NCBI GenBank assembly: GCA_905250075.1
Contig: CAJNOP010000001.1
Coordinates: 5,475,126 to 5,539,125 of the forward strand
Length of the DNA stretch: 64,000 bases
Direction: 5' to 3'
DNA from: Rotaria sp. Silwood1
Taxonomy: Eukaryota > Rotifera > Eurotatoria > Philodinida > Philodinidae
Positions 1 through 9,854 of the stretch are shown here, one piece after another; position 1 is the stretch's first letter, and each line of letters starts with the position of its first letter. The notes under the pieces are model-generated. The model saw only the letters and a list, made by a program, of their open reading frames with translations, was not told the DNA's origin and did no database searches. A program made the translations under genes and the position numbers.

Positions 1-468
1 ACGAAAATACTATGGTAACATGGATCCAAAGCTCTACATTGTTTGTTGGTGTCGACGCAAGTCAAACTTCCTTTCAAGTTTATCAGAGCGGTCAGAGACA
101 TGTTCATTGATTTTATTAGATTCATTTCTATTGTTCTTTCTCTTTTAGGTATTTATAACGATCAATCTTGCTCTAAAACAGTGATTGATCATGTGGTAAG
201 TACTATAAATAACAATTTAAGTGTGAAATTCTACAAATTTTAAATTTCTTAATTACAAATAGTTACAACTTGTTGGTTACGGTAAAACAGCTTCAGGAGA
301 CCTTTTCTGGATATGCAAAAACAGTTGGGGTAAGTTTAAATTGAATATAGGTTGATTTGTCGACTACCTTTTTTCATAGGCGTTAATTGGGGTGAAAAAG
401 GTTATATACGTATTCTACGTGGACAAAATACTTGTGGAATTGCCTCTTACGTCGTACAAGTTGCATAA
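1..468 (+). CDS. Papain-family (C1A) cysteine protease, cathepsin L-like, 3' part
   Basis: This is the C-terminal half of a secreted or lysosomal cysteine endopeptidase; the 5' part lies outside the window. Exons read as 1-90, 149-195, 263-329 and 380-468, with GT-AG introns of 50-67 bp and matching phases. The first exon gives the VDASQTSFQVYQSG strand of the right-hand domain. Exon 2 ends with IDH, which holds the catalytic His. Exon 3 continues with LVGYG and KNSWG, which holds the catalytic Asn. The last exon gives NWGEKGYIRILRGQNTCGIASY, the standard C-terminus of cathepsin L-like enzymes. The catalytic Cys would be upstream and is not seen. Nothing suggests decay. Which cathepsin subtype this is cannot be settled from this part. 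Confidence 0.9.
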
Positions 469-525
469 ACAACAATAATAATAATACAAAATTACCTTAA
501 TGCCTTTTGTTTTCTTTTTTGAGCA

Positions 526-537
526 AATAAAAATAAA
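526..537 (+). promoter_or_regulatory. Polyadenylation signals of the cysteine protease gene
   Basis: Two successive AATAAA hexamers lie about 58 and 64 bp after the stop codon, in the position expected for the mRNA 3' end. Confidence 0.55.
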
Positions 538-1545
538 ATCCGTCTATTTAAAGAAAAAAAAGAAGAAGTTCATTATAAGATATAATGCGTACAACATGCA
601 CCAATAGCATATCTACAAAGTAAAGTCCTGCGTCTGAATGACTTTTATAATGCCTGTAAAAGTTCAGTACACATGTAACGTTTAGATGGTTTTTGTTGAA
701 AAGAAGCAAGTTGAACTATTGATCTTTTCTTCCAGAAGATATACACGAAAATTAAAGATTGATATAGAAGTAACTGACACGTAGGTACAGGTTGTTTTCA
801 TATTACACTATACATCAAAAGTATTTTTATTTATGAGCAATAATAAATTGAGTTCCAGTTGTTTTTTGACATCCCTTCGCATTCAAATTAAGTTACCACA
901 ATGTAATGATATACATCGATTCAAGACAATCTAAAGTATTAGAAATCATATTAACCGAAGATTTTGATGACTGCATAGATAATCTTTGTATTAGCGATTG
1001 GGAAACTTGAAAATTAATGAGATAATTATATACACTAAATTAATTCTTTACTAGTCTTTGTTGTTAAATAATTATGAATATTTTAAAGAACTAAAATTCT
1101 ATATAGAGAACATTTTATAATAAAAAAATTAATTTTTCCGTCTTTGCTGATTCTTTAATTGCTATTGTTTACTACTGAAGATAATAATATTACCAGTAAC
1201 CAGAGTAAGAAAAATGTCTTTTTTTTTCTCGTCAAATATAGTTTTAAATCTGCCAATAGTAAGTCTTATTAAAATTTTTTTTTCTTCATTTAAGTTACCT
1301 CCACAAAACCGAAAAGTTTTTAAGAAACCTTACACTAATATCCTTCGTGTACGCTATGTGGTCAATGAGAAAGAGACAATGATGTAGATGACAAATGGAT
1401 TGTGTATTCTCGACATGTTATGTATTTGAAAGGAGCATTAATGCATGATTCTTTGTTTTTTTGTTTTAAAATGACAGATATATAATGCGTTTTACTTTGC
1501 TTCTGTCTATAAATAATATACTATAGTTTTTATAGGATACTAGTC
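538..1545. other. Intergenic, nothing recognised
   Basis: AT-rich DNA with short homopolymer runs. No ORF with protein-like composition and no clear repeat was seen. Confidence 0.6.
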
Positions 1546-2569
1546 TACCCAGGCAGGCAAACGTTAAAAAATAACGCGTTTAAACGAGTTAAGGTTCTGT
1601 AATAACAGCGTTCAAACAAAATATTATCATTAAAACGCTGTTATTATGTAAGTTTTAAACAAGTTAAAACGCGTTACCATATTCCAATGCATTAAAATGG
1701 GTAATTTTTTCGAAATTTACTCGTTTTTTTTGTCGTTATTGCCACTAAACTTACAGGTTAAAACGTGTTCACAAGACTAAATAGACTGTCATGCTGTTAT
1801 TTCTTATAAATAACTTGAAATATTTTTCGCTCCTTGGGTTTTGATTTAGCCGATTAATTATTAGTTCATTATAGCCTCCTTATTTCATAAAATGTAGCTC
1901 TTATAAAATTAATTAGTCATGTTATTTTTGTTACTTGCACAATATTAAACTCTCGTGTTATAAACTATCGGTTATGTGATATAGTTCAACAAGCATTTCT
2001 AGTTCTTTCCTCTGTAGTAGCTGACGTAAATACAAGATTCATTCAGTAAATATGTATTTTATCAATCCCAGTTGCTTGCATTTTCTTCACACATAATTTA
2101 CCTGTAGTAATAAGGATAACAATCATGCTTTTGATTCTTATTGTCTCCATTCTCTTTCTCCTTATATGTTGTGCTATCTCTGATTCTTCCAAATAATCAA
2201 ACTGAGATGTCATGAAAATTTATATTTCTTTTTTTCTTATACGTTCTTTGAAAATGCATGAACTCATCATTTCGTAATAAATTTCAGGCGAACTGAAACA
2301 AAAAAATACGGAATATAATTTTTTTTATACAAGCTTTTACCCAAAGTTGCTTTTTTTCGCTTTTTAATTCAAAAATTCTTTAGGTAAGCAAGCTTTTTTA
2401 ATACAATCTTCAAAATAATTGATAGATGGTGCTCATTTAGAGAAAATGGTTACGCATTTATTTGTTTCTCCAAATCCAAAATACTAAGCTAGCTAGTTAA
2501 ACATAAATCAGATGATTATGAAAAACAAAACGCTTACAAAATTTATCTGATCAAGTATAGATCTATAAA

Positions 2570-2975
2570 TTTAATGGTGCAGATACATAGACATAATAAT
2601 ATCGGCTTGATGTACTAGTATAAATTATAAATGTAAGAATGCGAGTATAATAATACGCAACTAAGTGCACAGAAATAAGAATCCAAGAAAGCACACAAGC
2701 ATTATAGCATAGATATGAGTCGATAGATATAAGAATATATGGATAAGCACATAGATATAAGGCTTCAACAGTTAAGAATATGAAATTATAAGACTAGATA
2801 GATATATCTATAGGAACAAGATTACAGATATAAGAATATGAACATAAAAGCATCCTAAACATGAAAGTATAGGGATAAGGATATATGTAGATATAATAGT
2901 ATGCAGATAAAGACAAAGATATAAGACTTCAAAAGTAATAGCATAGGTATGAAGATGTTAAGATAATAGTACTCT
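2570..2975. repeat. Degenerate tandem array of an AGATATAAGAATATG-like unit
   Basis: The motif ATAGATATAAGAATAT and variants (AGATATAAGACTTC, ACATAGATATAAGGCTTC) recur irregularly about every 15-45 bp. It reads as a decayed minisatellite. No coding potential is seen. Confidence 0.5.
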
Positions 2976-3105
2976 CGAGTAATCACACATAAATTTCAAA
3001 TAATCATGATGCATTACCTTGCCTATTTTGTCTACAGAGCATATTTAACTGCCTTATCGAATGTTTAACAACACGTTTAGCTATAAAATAGAGCTTTGAA
3101 TTGGT

Positions 3106-3473
3106 CAACTCATGAGTTAATACAAATTGAAGGTCATCTGAAAACTACTGTGTGACAGTACGAGATGGAACATTTTCGCTATGAGACTGAGATAATTGCA
3201 GTGCTTTTTCACTGAAACTATATTTTTGGACATAGATTATGCTTTTTAATAGTGAGTGTTCTGTTTCGAAAATCTTTTGCATATATTAATCGACATGTGC
3301 CAAAAGGTGTCAAAAAAGAACACTCACTATTGAAAGAAACAACCCATGTCAAAAAATATAGTTTCAGTGGAAAAACACTGCAATTATCTTAGTCTCATAA
3401 AGAAAATGTTTCATCTTTTACTGTCACACAGTGATTCTCAAAAGACCTTCAATTCATATTAGCTCATGAGTTG
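3106..3473. mobile_element. Foldback MITE with about 170 bp inverted arms
   Basis: The sequence from CAACTCATGAGTTAATAC rightwards is matched by the reverse complement of the sequence ending in TCATGAGTTG, along nearly the whole of each arm (about 3106-3280 and 3300-3473). A loop of about 20 bp lies near 3285-3300. By eye the arms agree at roughly four of five bases. No ORF. The element sits inside the larger 1546-3678 element, so it inserted later or formed within it. I could not identify a convincing target duplication. Confidence 0.7.
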
Positions 3474-3934
3474 GCTCTTTTGGAGTTTTGACATGAAACA
3501 AAAAAAAATCGTGAAAACTTCATGTTTTAATGCGTTAAAGTATCTGATACCGTAAAAACTCCGTTTAATTTTATATAGTGTTGCTATCACGTTTAAATGT
3601 GCGGTTTTAACGAATTGAAACGCGTTTATTTTGGGTTCGTTTTTACGAGTTTTTTTTATTGATTTGGTTGATTGGGTATAAAGAGTTTTATGCCATCGTC
3701 ATTCTAAAGCGCAATTTCATAAGACGAATTATGTATAGACATGGTATGTATCCTATTTGTTCTTGAAATTCTACTAATAAAAAAATACATTCATGACAGT
3801 ATAAAATGAGAAACAACAATAACAGGTACTACTTTACGCTATTTTCTCTAATCTCATTGAGAAAAATCAAAATAATGAAAAAGTTTCAACATCGTTTTTG
3901 AAAACCGTATGTCGTCGATAACATGAGCATTTTG

Positions 3935-4971
3935 AACTTTGGTATATGTTAACCGCAAGTTTCATTTTCGCTTGCTATGCATTTGCCCTCAAACTAATAT
4001 CAACTAATATGCTTGATATTTTGATTGTTCGATTTCTTTAAAGTCTATCTATTGTTGTTGGTATATTTACTACCTTCTATAAAAATTTGAATGCATTGGC
4101 TACAAATAGCCAATGCATTACTTGTATATTAAGTACTTTAATATCTGGTAGTACAAGTTTAATTTATATAACTGCATTGTATTTTATTCCATAATCGGGT
4201 TTATATACAATCAAATGCACTTATATTGATTGGGCAGCAATATTATCTATTATATTTTTCAAGGAAAGTTTCAAAATTATTAATGCTATTTAATTATTTT
4301 TCATGTTCGTTGAGCTTATACTCACTACTAACTCCCATTTCTTAATTGAATCATTAGTTCATATATTAGATCAGACGTTATCATCATTGTCAGTCTTAAT
4401 TACGACACTTCCAACAACAACCACTTCTACCATAACTGTTGCTACTACTAAACCTTCTTCATGTCATTATTATTTAGGTATTGACTTAAATTTTTTTATC
4501 AGCTCTGTCAAAAGCAATACAAATAATTGCTTGAAAACAATTACTCATTACAAAACAACTATATTCTGCTATGAACTTTCATTTTACAAGTACTGATCTA
4601 TTAATTTCATTGATTTATAGTATTAGCCATCAATTTTGGCAACCAGACTTATATTCATGAAAATGGATGAGTACTGCCGATGTTTTGACTGCTTTTTTTA
4701 AATTATTATCAACTATATGTTTTACAAAAGCATCAAAGTAAGAAAATGTCCAATTAATAGTAATTACTGGTTCACTTGATATAGTTTATGCTGTTGTATC
4801 ACAAAATATATATGTTAGTCAAAAAAAAGATCATGAATATTTTATCTTGAAGCATCATTTGTTGTTCCATCGGCAATTATCCTTTCAGTTGACTGTCATT
4901 TAACTAATAAGCATGAAAGAAAAATTCAGACAATTTATGATGACAATCGAGAGAACAATAATTATGTGTGA
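3935..4971 (+). pseudogene. Decayed EamA/DMT-superfamily transporter (SLC35-like)
   Basis: One reading frame gives a run of membrane-like segments typical of the first EamA repeat: AFALKLISTNMLDILIVRFL, then a polar stretch, then SGSTSLIYITALYFIP, then a segment ending in IIFFKESFKIINAI. The ALYFIP and FFKES pairs match the paired helices of this family. The frame continues at 4303-4596 through a Thr-rich stretch. Fragments of a second half can be seen to about 4971 (VVPSAIILSV-like). Several in-frame stops interrupt it, for example around 4038, 4190 and 4290, and the second half needs frame changes. No splice arrangement rescues it, so I call it a pseudogene. The intact enzymes of this family move small metabolites or nucleotide sugars. 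Assignment to a subfamily is not possible. Confidence 0.5.
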
Positions 4972-6160
4972 ACTATGTGCAATTATTTTTATTTAATGGT
5001 TAACTACATTTTTATTATTGAATATATATTCATATAAGGATCACTAGGTTTTATAAAATATGTGTTTTTTGTTAATATTATTGTCTTCAAGACTTAAGGA
5101 TTACCATGTATGCAATAAAAGACAGTTGTTCTGATAAAACCAATACAAAATCTATGTGAATTATTCACTTATTTGAAAAAGTTTACATTGCTGGATACAT
5201 ATCGGTTTATAAAAGATTTTAAATTATAGCATAATATAAAGTTTCTTGAAGTATATGTCAATGTATCGACATCAAAGTACACTCAGGAAAACTGCTACCA
5301 ATAGGAAAGTAGTTTCTTATCTAGTTGTCTTTGGAATGTTCTTCAAAACTAACAATCCGATCTATCGAATATTGATGTCATTAATTGGTCGGTCATATAT
5401 TTCTGCCATGAACTACTAACTGCGTTGTTCGACAGGTATATATAAGATACTGTATTCAAACCTTAATACTACTAGTGATGAAATGACTCTGAACAAGCCA
5501 TTAACGGCTGTTTATTTCGAATCACCCGTCTCCCATAGCATACTAGCTACGTTTTGACATATACCTACTTTTGTGGCTAGTATGTAGCTAGTTAGTATGT
5601 ATGAAGAGTTTAAGCAATGAAGCGTAAGTACTCCGCGTCAGGCTTGCCTTCTATTCAGGGCTACAGCTTGTAACAGTTGTAGGAAACATATCGAACTACT
5701 GAATCTGTCGCTAGGCAATAATTCATACTGTAAGATAGTCGAAAGGCAGAAGCATTGTTCCTTTCATAGATTCATAGAATAATTATAAACTATTTACCAA
5801 ATTAAATATTTGCTTGTGTTGAATGTCAATGACAAAGAAGATTGTCTGTGCTTTGCAATCATTTATTGATGTTCACAATTTCTCATAATATTAATTTCGA
5901 TATAGAAATATTGTGTTTATATTTGTATAGATATATAACTAAAATTTTTTTATTATTTACTGTTTGTTTTTGTTTAGTTCATAATAGAAAAAAAACAAGC
6001 ATTTATATTACAACAATAACAAACAAGAAAGGTAAACAAAACACTCATGCATGGAATTCACGAAGCAAAACCATCACATATCTACTTTTTTAAAATAAAT
6101 AAAAATTCTATTTTTCAAAATGTGACTAGAGCATTGTTCTTTATGGTTTGATTTAGTTTA
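4972..6160. other. Intergenic, slightly GC-richer patch at 5500-5720
   Basis: No gene recognised. An imperfect inverted repeat, CATACTAGCTA against TAGCTAGTTAGTATG, lies at about 5538-5601. The short ORF at 5842-6093 has low-complexity composition and no family resemblance. Confidence 0.5.
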
Positions 6161-9100
6161 TTAAGAATTTCGTACTACACTACTGATTGTAATATTTCGC
6201 TTTTTAACTATAATTCTGGAAATATTTTTTGGTAATGGACGTTGTAGCCATGATGATTGTGTTTTTAGTGTATGTTGAATAAAATTTGTACGTTGTTGAA
6301 CATCTTTAAATGTACGCATAAAATATGTTTGTAACCATTCTGGACCAATATCAGCTGTAAAAAAAACTAAACAAGCATTTTGAAATGCATCTATAAAATG
6401 TATCATTTGATTTTCTAATTCAAGTAAACGTTCAAAACATTCTTCACCACGTTTATAATGAATATAATTTTGACGTAAATGAATATCTGTTATATATAAA
6501 CGTACAAATGACATTGTTTCTTCATATTGTCTCATAACATAATCATGTTGATACATCATTTCATACATTTCATGACCTAAATATCATCAAGAAAAGCAAA
6601 TTCTTTTTTTTTTCTCTGTTTGTTTGAATAATAAATTTCAAATGTAAATTACCTGGAAATGTACATGATACAAATGTTGGATATGTTGATCGTTCCCATA
6701 ATGGCATTTGATTACAACCTAATAATTTCTGAGATACTGTTTCATTTAATTCATTAGTTATACGGCCATGTACAATTGTTTGTAAAGAATATGCAAGTGA
6801 AGGTATTGATGATGGAAGAAATTCACATAATGAAAGCATATGATCATAACGAGACCAACCAGTAACAGTAACACCAGTAAAATTTACTTTATATTTTTCC
6901 GATGCTATATACATTGCTTCAAGCCATGTTTGTTGATTACGTTGATGATGACCAATATAACTCAATGTTGTTATTTCACCAGATGAACCTTTATATGAAC
7001 TTGCGACCCATACTTCAGGAAACGTCGAAAATCTATAGAAAACATCATTATATACATATAATTTAATTAACTGTTGATATTTTATGAATTTTTTTTTCAA
7101 GTGAGAATATTCTTTTCGTTTCTTTTTTTTTTTTTATCATAGTTGGAAAAAAAAGATTATCGATTATTGTATTTCTTTCTCTCAGTAAAAAAAAAACGAC
7201 CTAAGAGCTATTGAATAATTATATGTAAGTTGTTTGCTTTAATATTACTTATAACTATCAATCTTTTGATCTTGTTTCAAGTGTTTATGTGTTAAAATAA
7301 AACCTTGCAATGAATGATCATCTATCATCATTCTTGAACAACTTAAATATATTTATTGGAGATCAAAAGAGAAGCTTCGAAAATTTTTTTATCAAAAAAT
7401 TCTTGCCTATTAATATTATATCCTTCTCAATCTAGTGTATCAATGTATATTTGCATGAAGTATTTGTTATTATCCTTCAGAATTTTTCTTAAATTTTTGA
7501 ACTATTATTTCTATTAAAAAGAACAAGAAGCACTGTTGGATTGAAACTATTAAAACTTACCTTATCCAAAAAGAATCATCAAACCATGATTTAATATCAT
7601 CAACATATGTCCATATCATAGGTACAACAAGTTCAATTAATTCTGTCGCCTGTCAACAAAAAACAAAGCACTAGTACTTGAATGAAATATGTATATACAG
7701 CGCTGTTTCTTACATTATTATATCCTGAATTAACAAGTTGAGAAAGCATATCGTGCCAAATAAATAGTTTAATTTGAGGTCGTTTTGATTTAATATATTT
7801 AGCAATACGAGTAACATGTCTAAAAATGATTATACAAAAAAGAAAATAACTCAAGAATCACGGATTCATTATGTAAGGTTAATACAAGTCTACTGTTTTT
7901 CTTTTTACTTTTATCAAAGATTTATAAAAGCAGTAAAGATCTAACCTTTTTATTTGTGGTTATTTAACATTTTGAAAAGTAAAAAAGAATGTCATCGCCT
8001 TCTGAGTTGTTCTTTCGTATACTGTTATCAATTGAAAAAAATTATCATAATAAATACAATAAAAGGCAGAACGAGAAGGAGAAACGAATATATGCATGTA
8101 TACGTGTAGTATATGCACAACGACACGTTCGTGTTCTCTCGTTTTTTCATCTTTCGCTTGTCATTACTATTGCTTGGATTCGATCATTAAATGTGTATTA
8201 ACAATTAGGTGCTGCTAACCTCGTTTTATTCTCATTACATAACTGTGAATACGCCCTTTGCCCTCTCGAACTTGTCAAAAAAACGGTATTGGTACCAATA
8301 TACGACACAAAAAAAAGACTAACGTGCTCACAATCATTCATATCATATACAATGAACTGGCAATATAAACAGGAACATTCTCTTGAACAACGTCGATTTG
8401 AATCTGAACGTATTCGAAGACGTTATCCCGATCGTATTCCTGTTATTGTACAACCGTTATTAACATCAACGTCATCAACGTCATCATCATCATCATCAAT
8501 ATTATCAACATCATTATTTCATTCATTTCCCTCATCATCATCATCGTCTTCATCGTCATGCAATGAAATAACATTAGGACGTCTTGAAAATGAAAAATTT
8601 CTTGTACCATCTGAATTATCCTTTGGTCAATTTGCTTATAATATTCGACGACGTTTACGTTTACGACCCGAACATGCGCTGTTTTTTTATATTGGTTTAT
8701 ATGGTAAACAACCAATATTAAGTTCAACTATGGAAATGTTATATAATGAAAATAAAGATACAGATGGTTTTTTGTATGTATGTTATGCAGATGAAAAAGT
8801 TTTTGGATAAATTTTCTTGTGCTATTCTGTATAATTTTCTTTTTCTAATAAAAATAAATAAATTTTACCTGATAAATAAATCAGCTTCATCACGAAAACG
8901 AAGATCAACACATTTTGGATGAACTAAACGAAAATAGACTTCATCACACCCAATATGAAGATATGAAATCAATGAATGATGTGATAATAATTGATCAATC
9001 ATTTCTAAAAAGAAAATAATTCTTCAATAAAAATAAAATATCATTTAAATCATATATATGCATATACCAAATAATAACTTATAACTTTCTTCAAGACATG

Positions 9101-9854
9101 GTGTTATAACTTGTGGATATCGTTTATCTTCTCGTAAATGCATAAATTCTTTTAATTTAAGTACATATTCTAAATGTCCATAAACTTGAAGTAATGGCAT
9201 AACTTTTAAATTATTTTCTTCAGCTAATTGTAATATTTTTTGAATATCATCTTTTGTATAAGCAAGACCATGTCGTAAGATAGATAAATGATCCGTAAAT
9301 GGAAACATATCTTCATATTCAATAAGTAAACCAGTAGCACCAAGTTGTTTTAAATATGGAAATAATTTTTCAAAATAAACTACTTTTGGTGCAGCACCTT
9401 TTAAATCAAGATGTACAAAACGTTGAAGATTTTTTGTTTCTATAACTTTTAATATTGGTTTACGATATGGTAATAGTGGAAATGGTGTAATAGAATTAAT
9501 AATGTGTATTTGTTGATTATTATTCAATACAGGCGATTGTGTAGAGGTTTCAGAATTTTTCGATAAAGTTTTTGCTTGTTGTATTTCATTTATTAATATA
9601 TTTGACGGTAAACTACTACTAGTTGTTAAACGTTTTGAAAGAAGACGATATCTTATTTTGTTATTTGGAATAGCGTTATGTGAAAAATGAGAATCATATA
9701 CATTATGATGATGATGATGATCATGATCATGATATGATGGATTTTCAGAAAATAGCACATGACGATTTTGATAGATTGCTAATAAACCTAATAAAATTAT
9801 AGGTAAAAGAAGGACTGTTAGAAGACTACGACGTAAATAACGACGAGAGGGCAT
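6161..9854 (-). CDS. HEXD: Hexosaminidase D-like GH20 enzyme with N-terminal membrane anchor
   Basis: Predicted to cleave terminal N-acetylhexosamine residues from glycans. Exons on the minus strand are 9854-9068, 9004-8869, 7819-7714, 7649-7561, 7032-6653 and 6576-6161, all with GT-AG borders and matching phases, giving 637 aa. Residues 10-28 form one hydrophobic anchor, followed by a disordered linker with a His run. The GH20 barrel starts near residue 145 with VHLDLKGAAPK and continues through GATGLLIEYEDMFP. The catalytic Asp-Glu pair lies in HIGCDEVY (D283, E284). Later blocks, PEVWVASSYKG and TGWSRYDH, match the same family. Human HEXD is mostly nucleocytoplasmic, so the anchor suggests a type II membrane or secretory-pathway form; that is inference. 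The 1049 bp intron at 7820-8868 contains an ATG8 gene on the other strand. The intron at 7033-7560 holds nothing recognisable. Confidence 0.9.
8352..8810 (+). CDS. ATG8: ATG8-family ubiquitin-like protein (GABARAP/LC3-like), no C-terminal tail
   Basis: ATG8 proteins are joined to phosphatidylethanolamine through a C-terminal Gly and drive autophagosome growth and cargo capture. This 152-residue protein is intronless. Residues 1-33 (MNWQYKQEHSLEQRRFESER, then IRRRYPDRIPVIV) match the N-terminal helices and first strand. Residues 77-152 cover FLVPSELSFGQF, the conserved DGFLYV and the end EKVFG. Two points are odd. First, about 33 extra residues (38-70) rich in Ser, coded by TCA/TCG/TCT repeats, sit between strands 1 and 2. 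Second, the stop codon follows directly after the conjugation Gly, so there is no tail for ATG4 to cut. The ATG at 8352 is preferred because homologues start there; an in-frame ATG at 8289 would add 21 unconserved residues. The gene lies antisense inside a HEXD intron. Confidence 0.9.
   Translation: MNWQYKQEHSLEQRRFESERIRRRYPDRIPVIVQPLLTSTSSTSSSSSSILSTSLFHSFPSSSSSSSSSCNEITLGRLENEKFLVPSELSFGQFAYNIRRRLRLRPEHALFFYIGLYGKQPILSSTMEMLYNENKDTDGFLYVCYADEKVFG
8847..8858 (+). promoter_or_regulatory. Polyadenylation signals of ATG8
   Basis: Two overlapping-spaced AATAAA hexamers lie 37-48 bp after the ATG8 stop. They end only about 10 bp before the splice donor (8867-8868) of the antisense HEXD exon at 8869-9004, so the ATG8 transcript must end close to or inside that exon. 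Confidence 0.5.

Larger units (their letters stand above)
1546..3678. mobile_element. Non-autonomous DNA transposon-like element, TA-flanked TACCCA ends
   Basis: The left end begins TACCCAGGCAGGCAAACG and the right end, on the other strand, begins TACCCAATCAACCAAATC. About 30-60 bp further in, both ends carry an AACGCGTTT block followed by a CGAGTTAA or CGTTAAAA-like stretch. If the terminal TA is the target duplication, this resembles Tc1/mariner-type elements. There is no transposase ORF. Inside are a hairpin around 1605-1650 with the arms AATAACAGCGTT and AACGCTGTTATT, a degenerate AGATATAAG array, and a complete foldback MITE. A smaller element with a very similar left end lies at 48435-48813. 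The end-to-end similarity is imperfect, so the element is old or the boundaries are slightly off. Confidence 0.4.

Noticed and set aside
8443-8727. Minus-strand ORF of 94 codons opposite ATG8
   Set aside because: Met- and Leu-rich shadow of the Ser-coding repeat on the other strand; no protein-like features.
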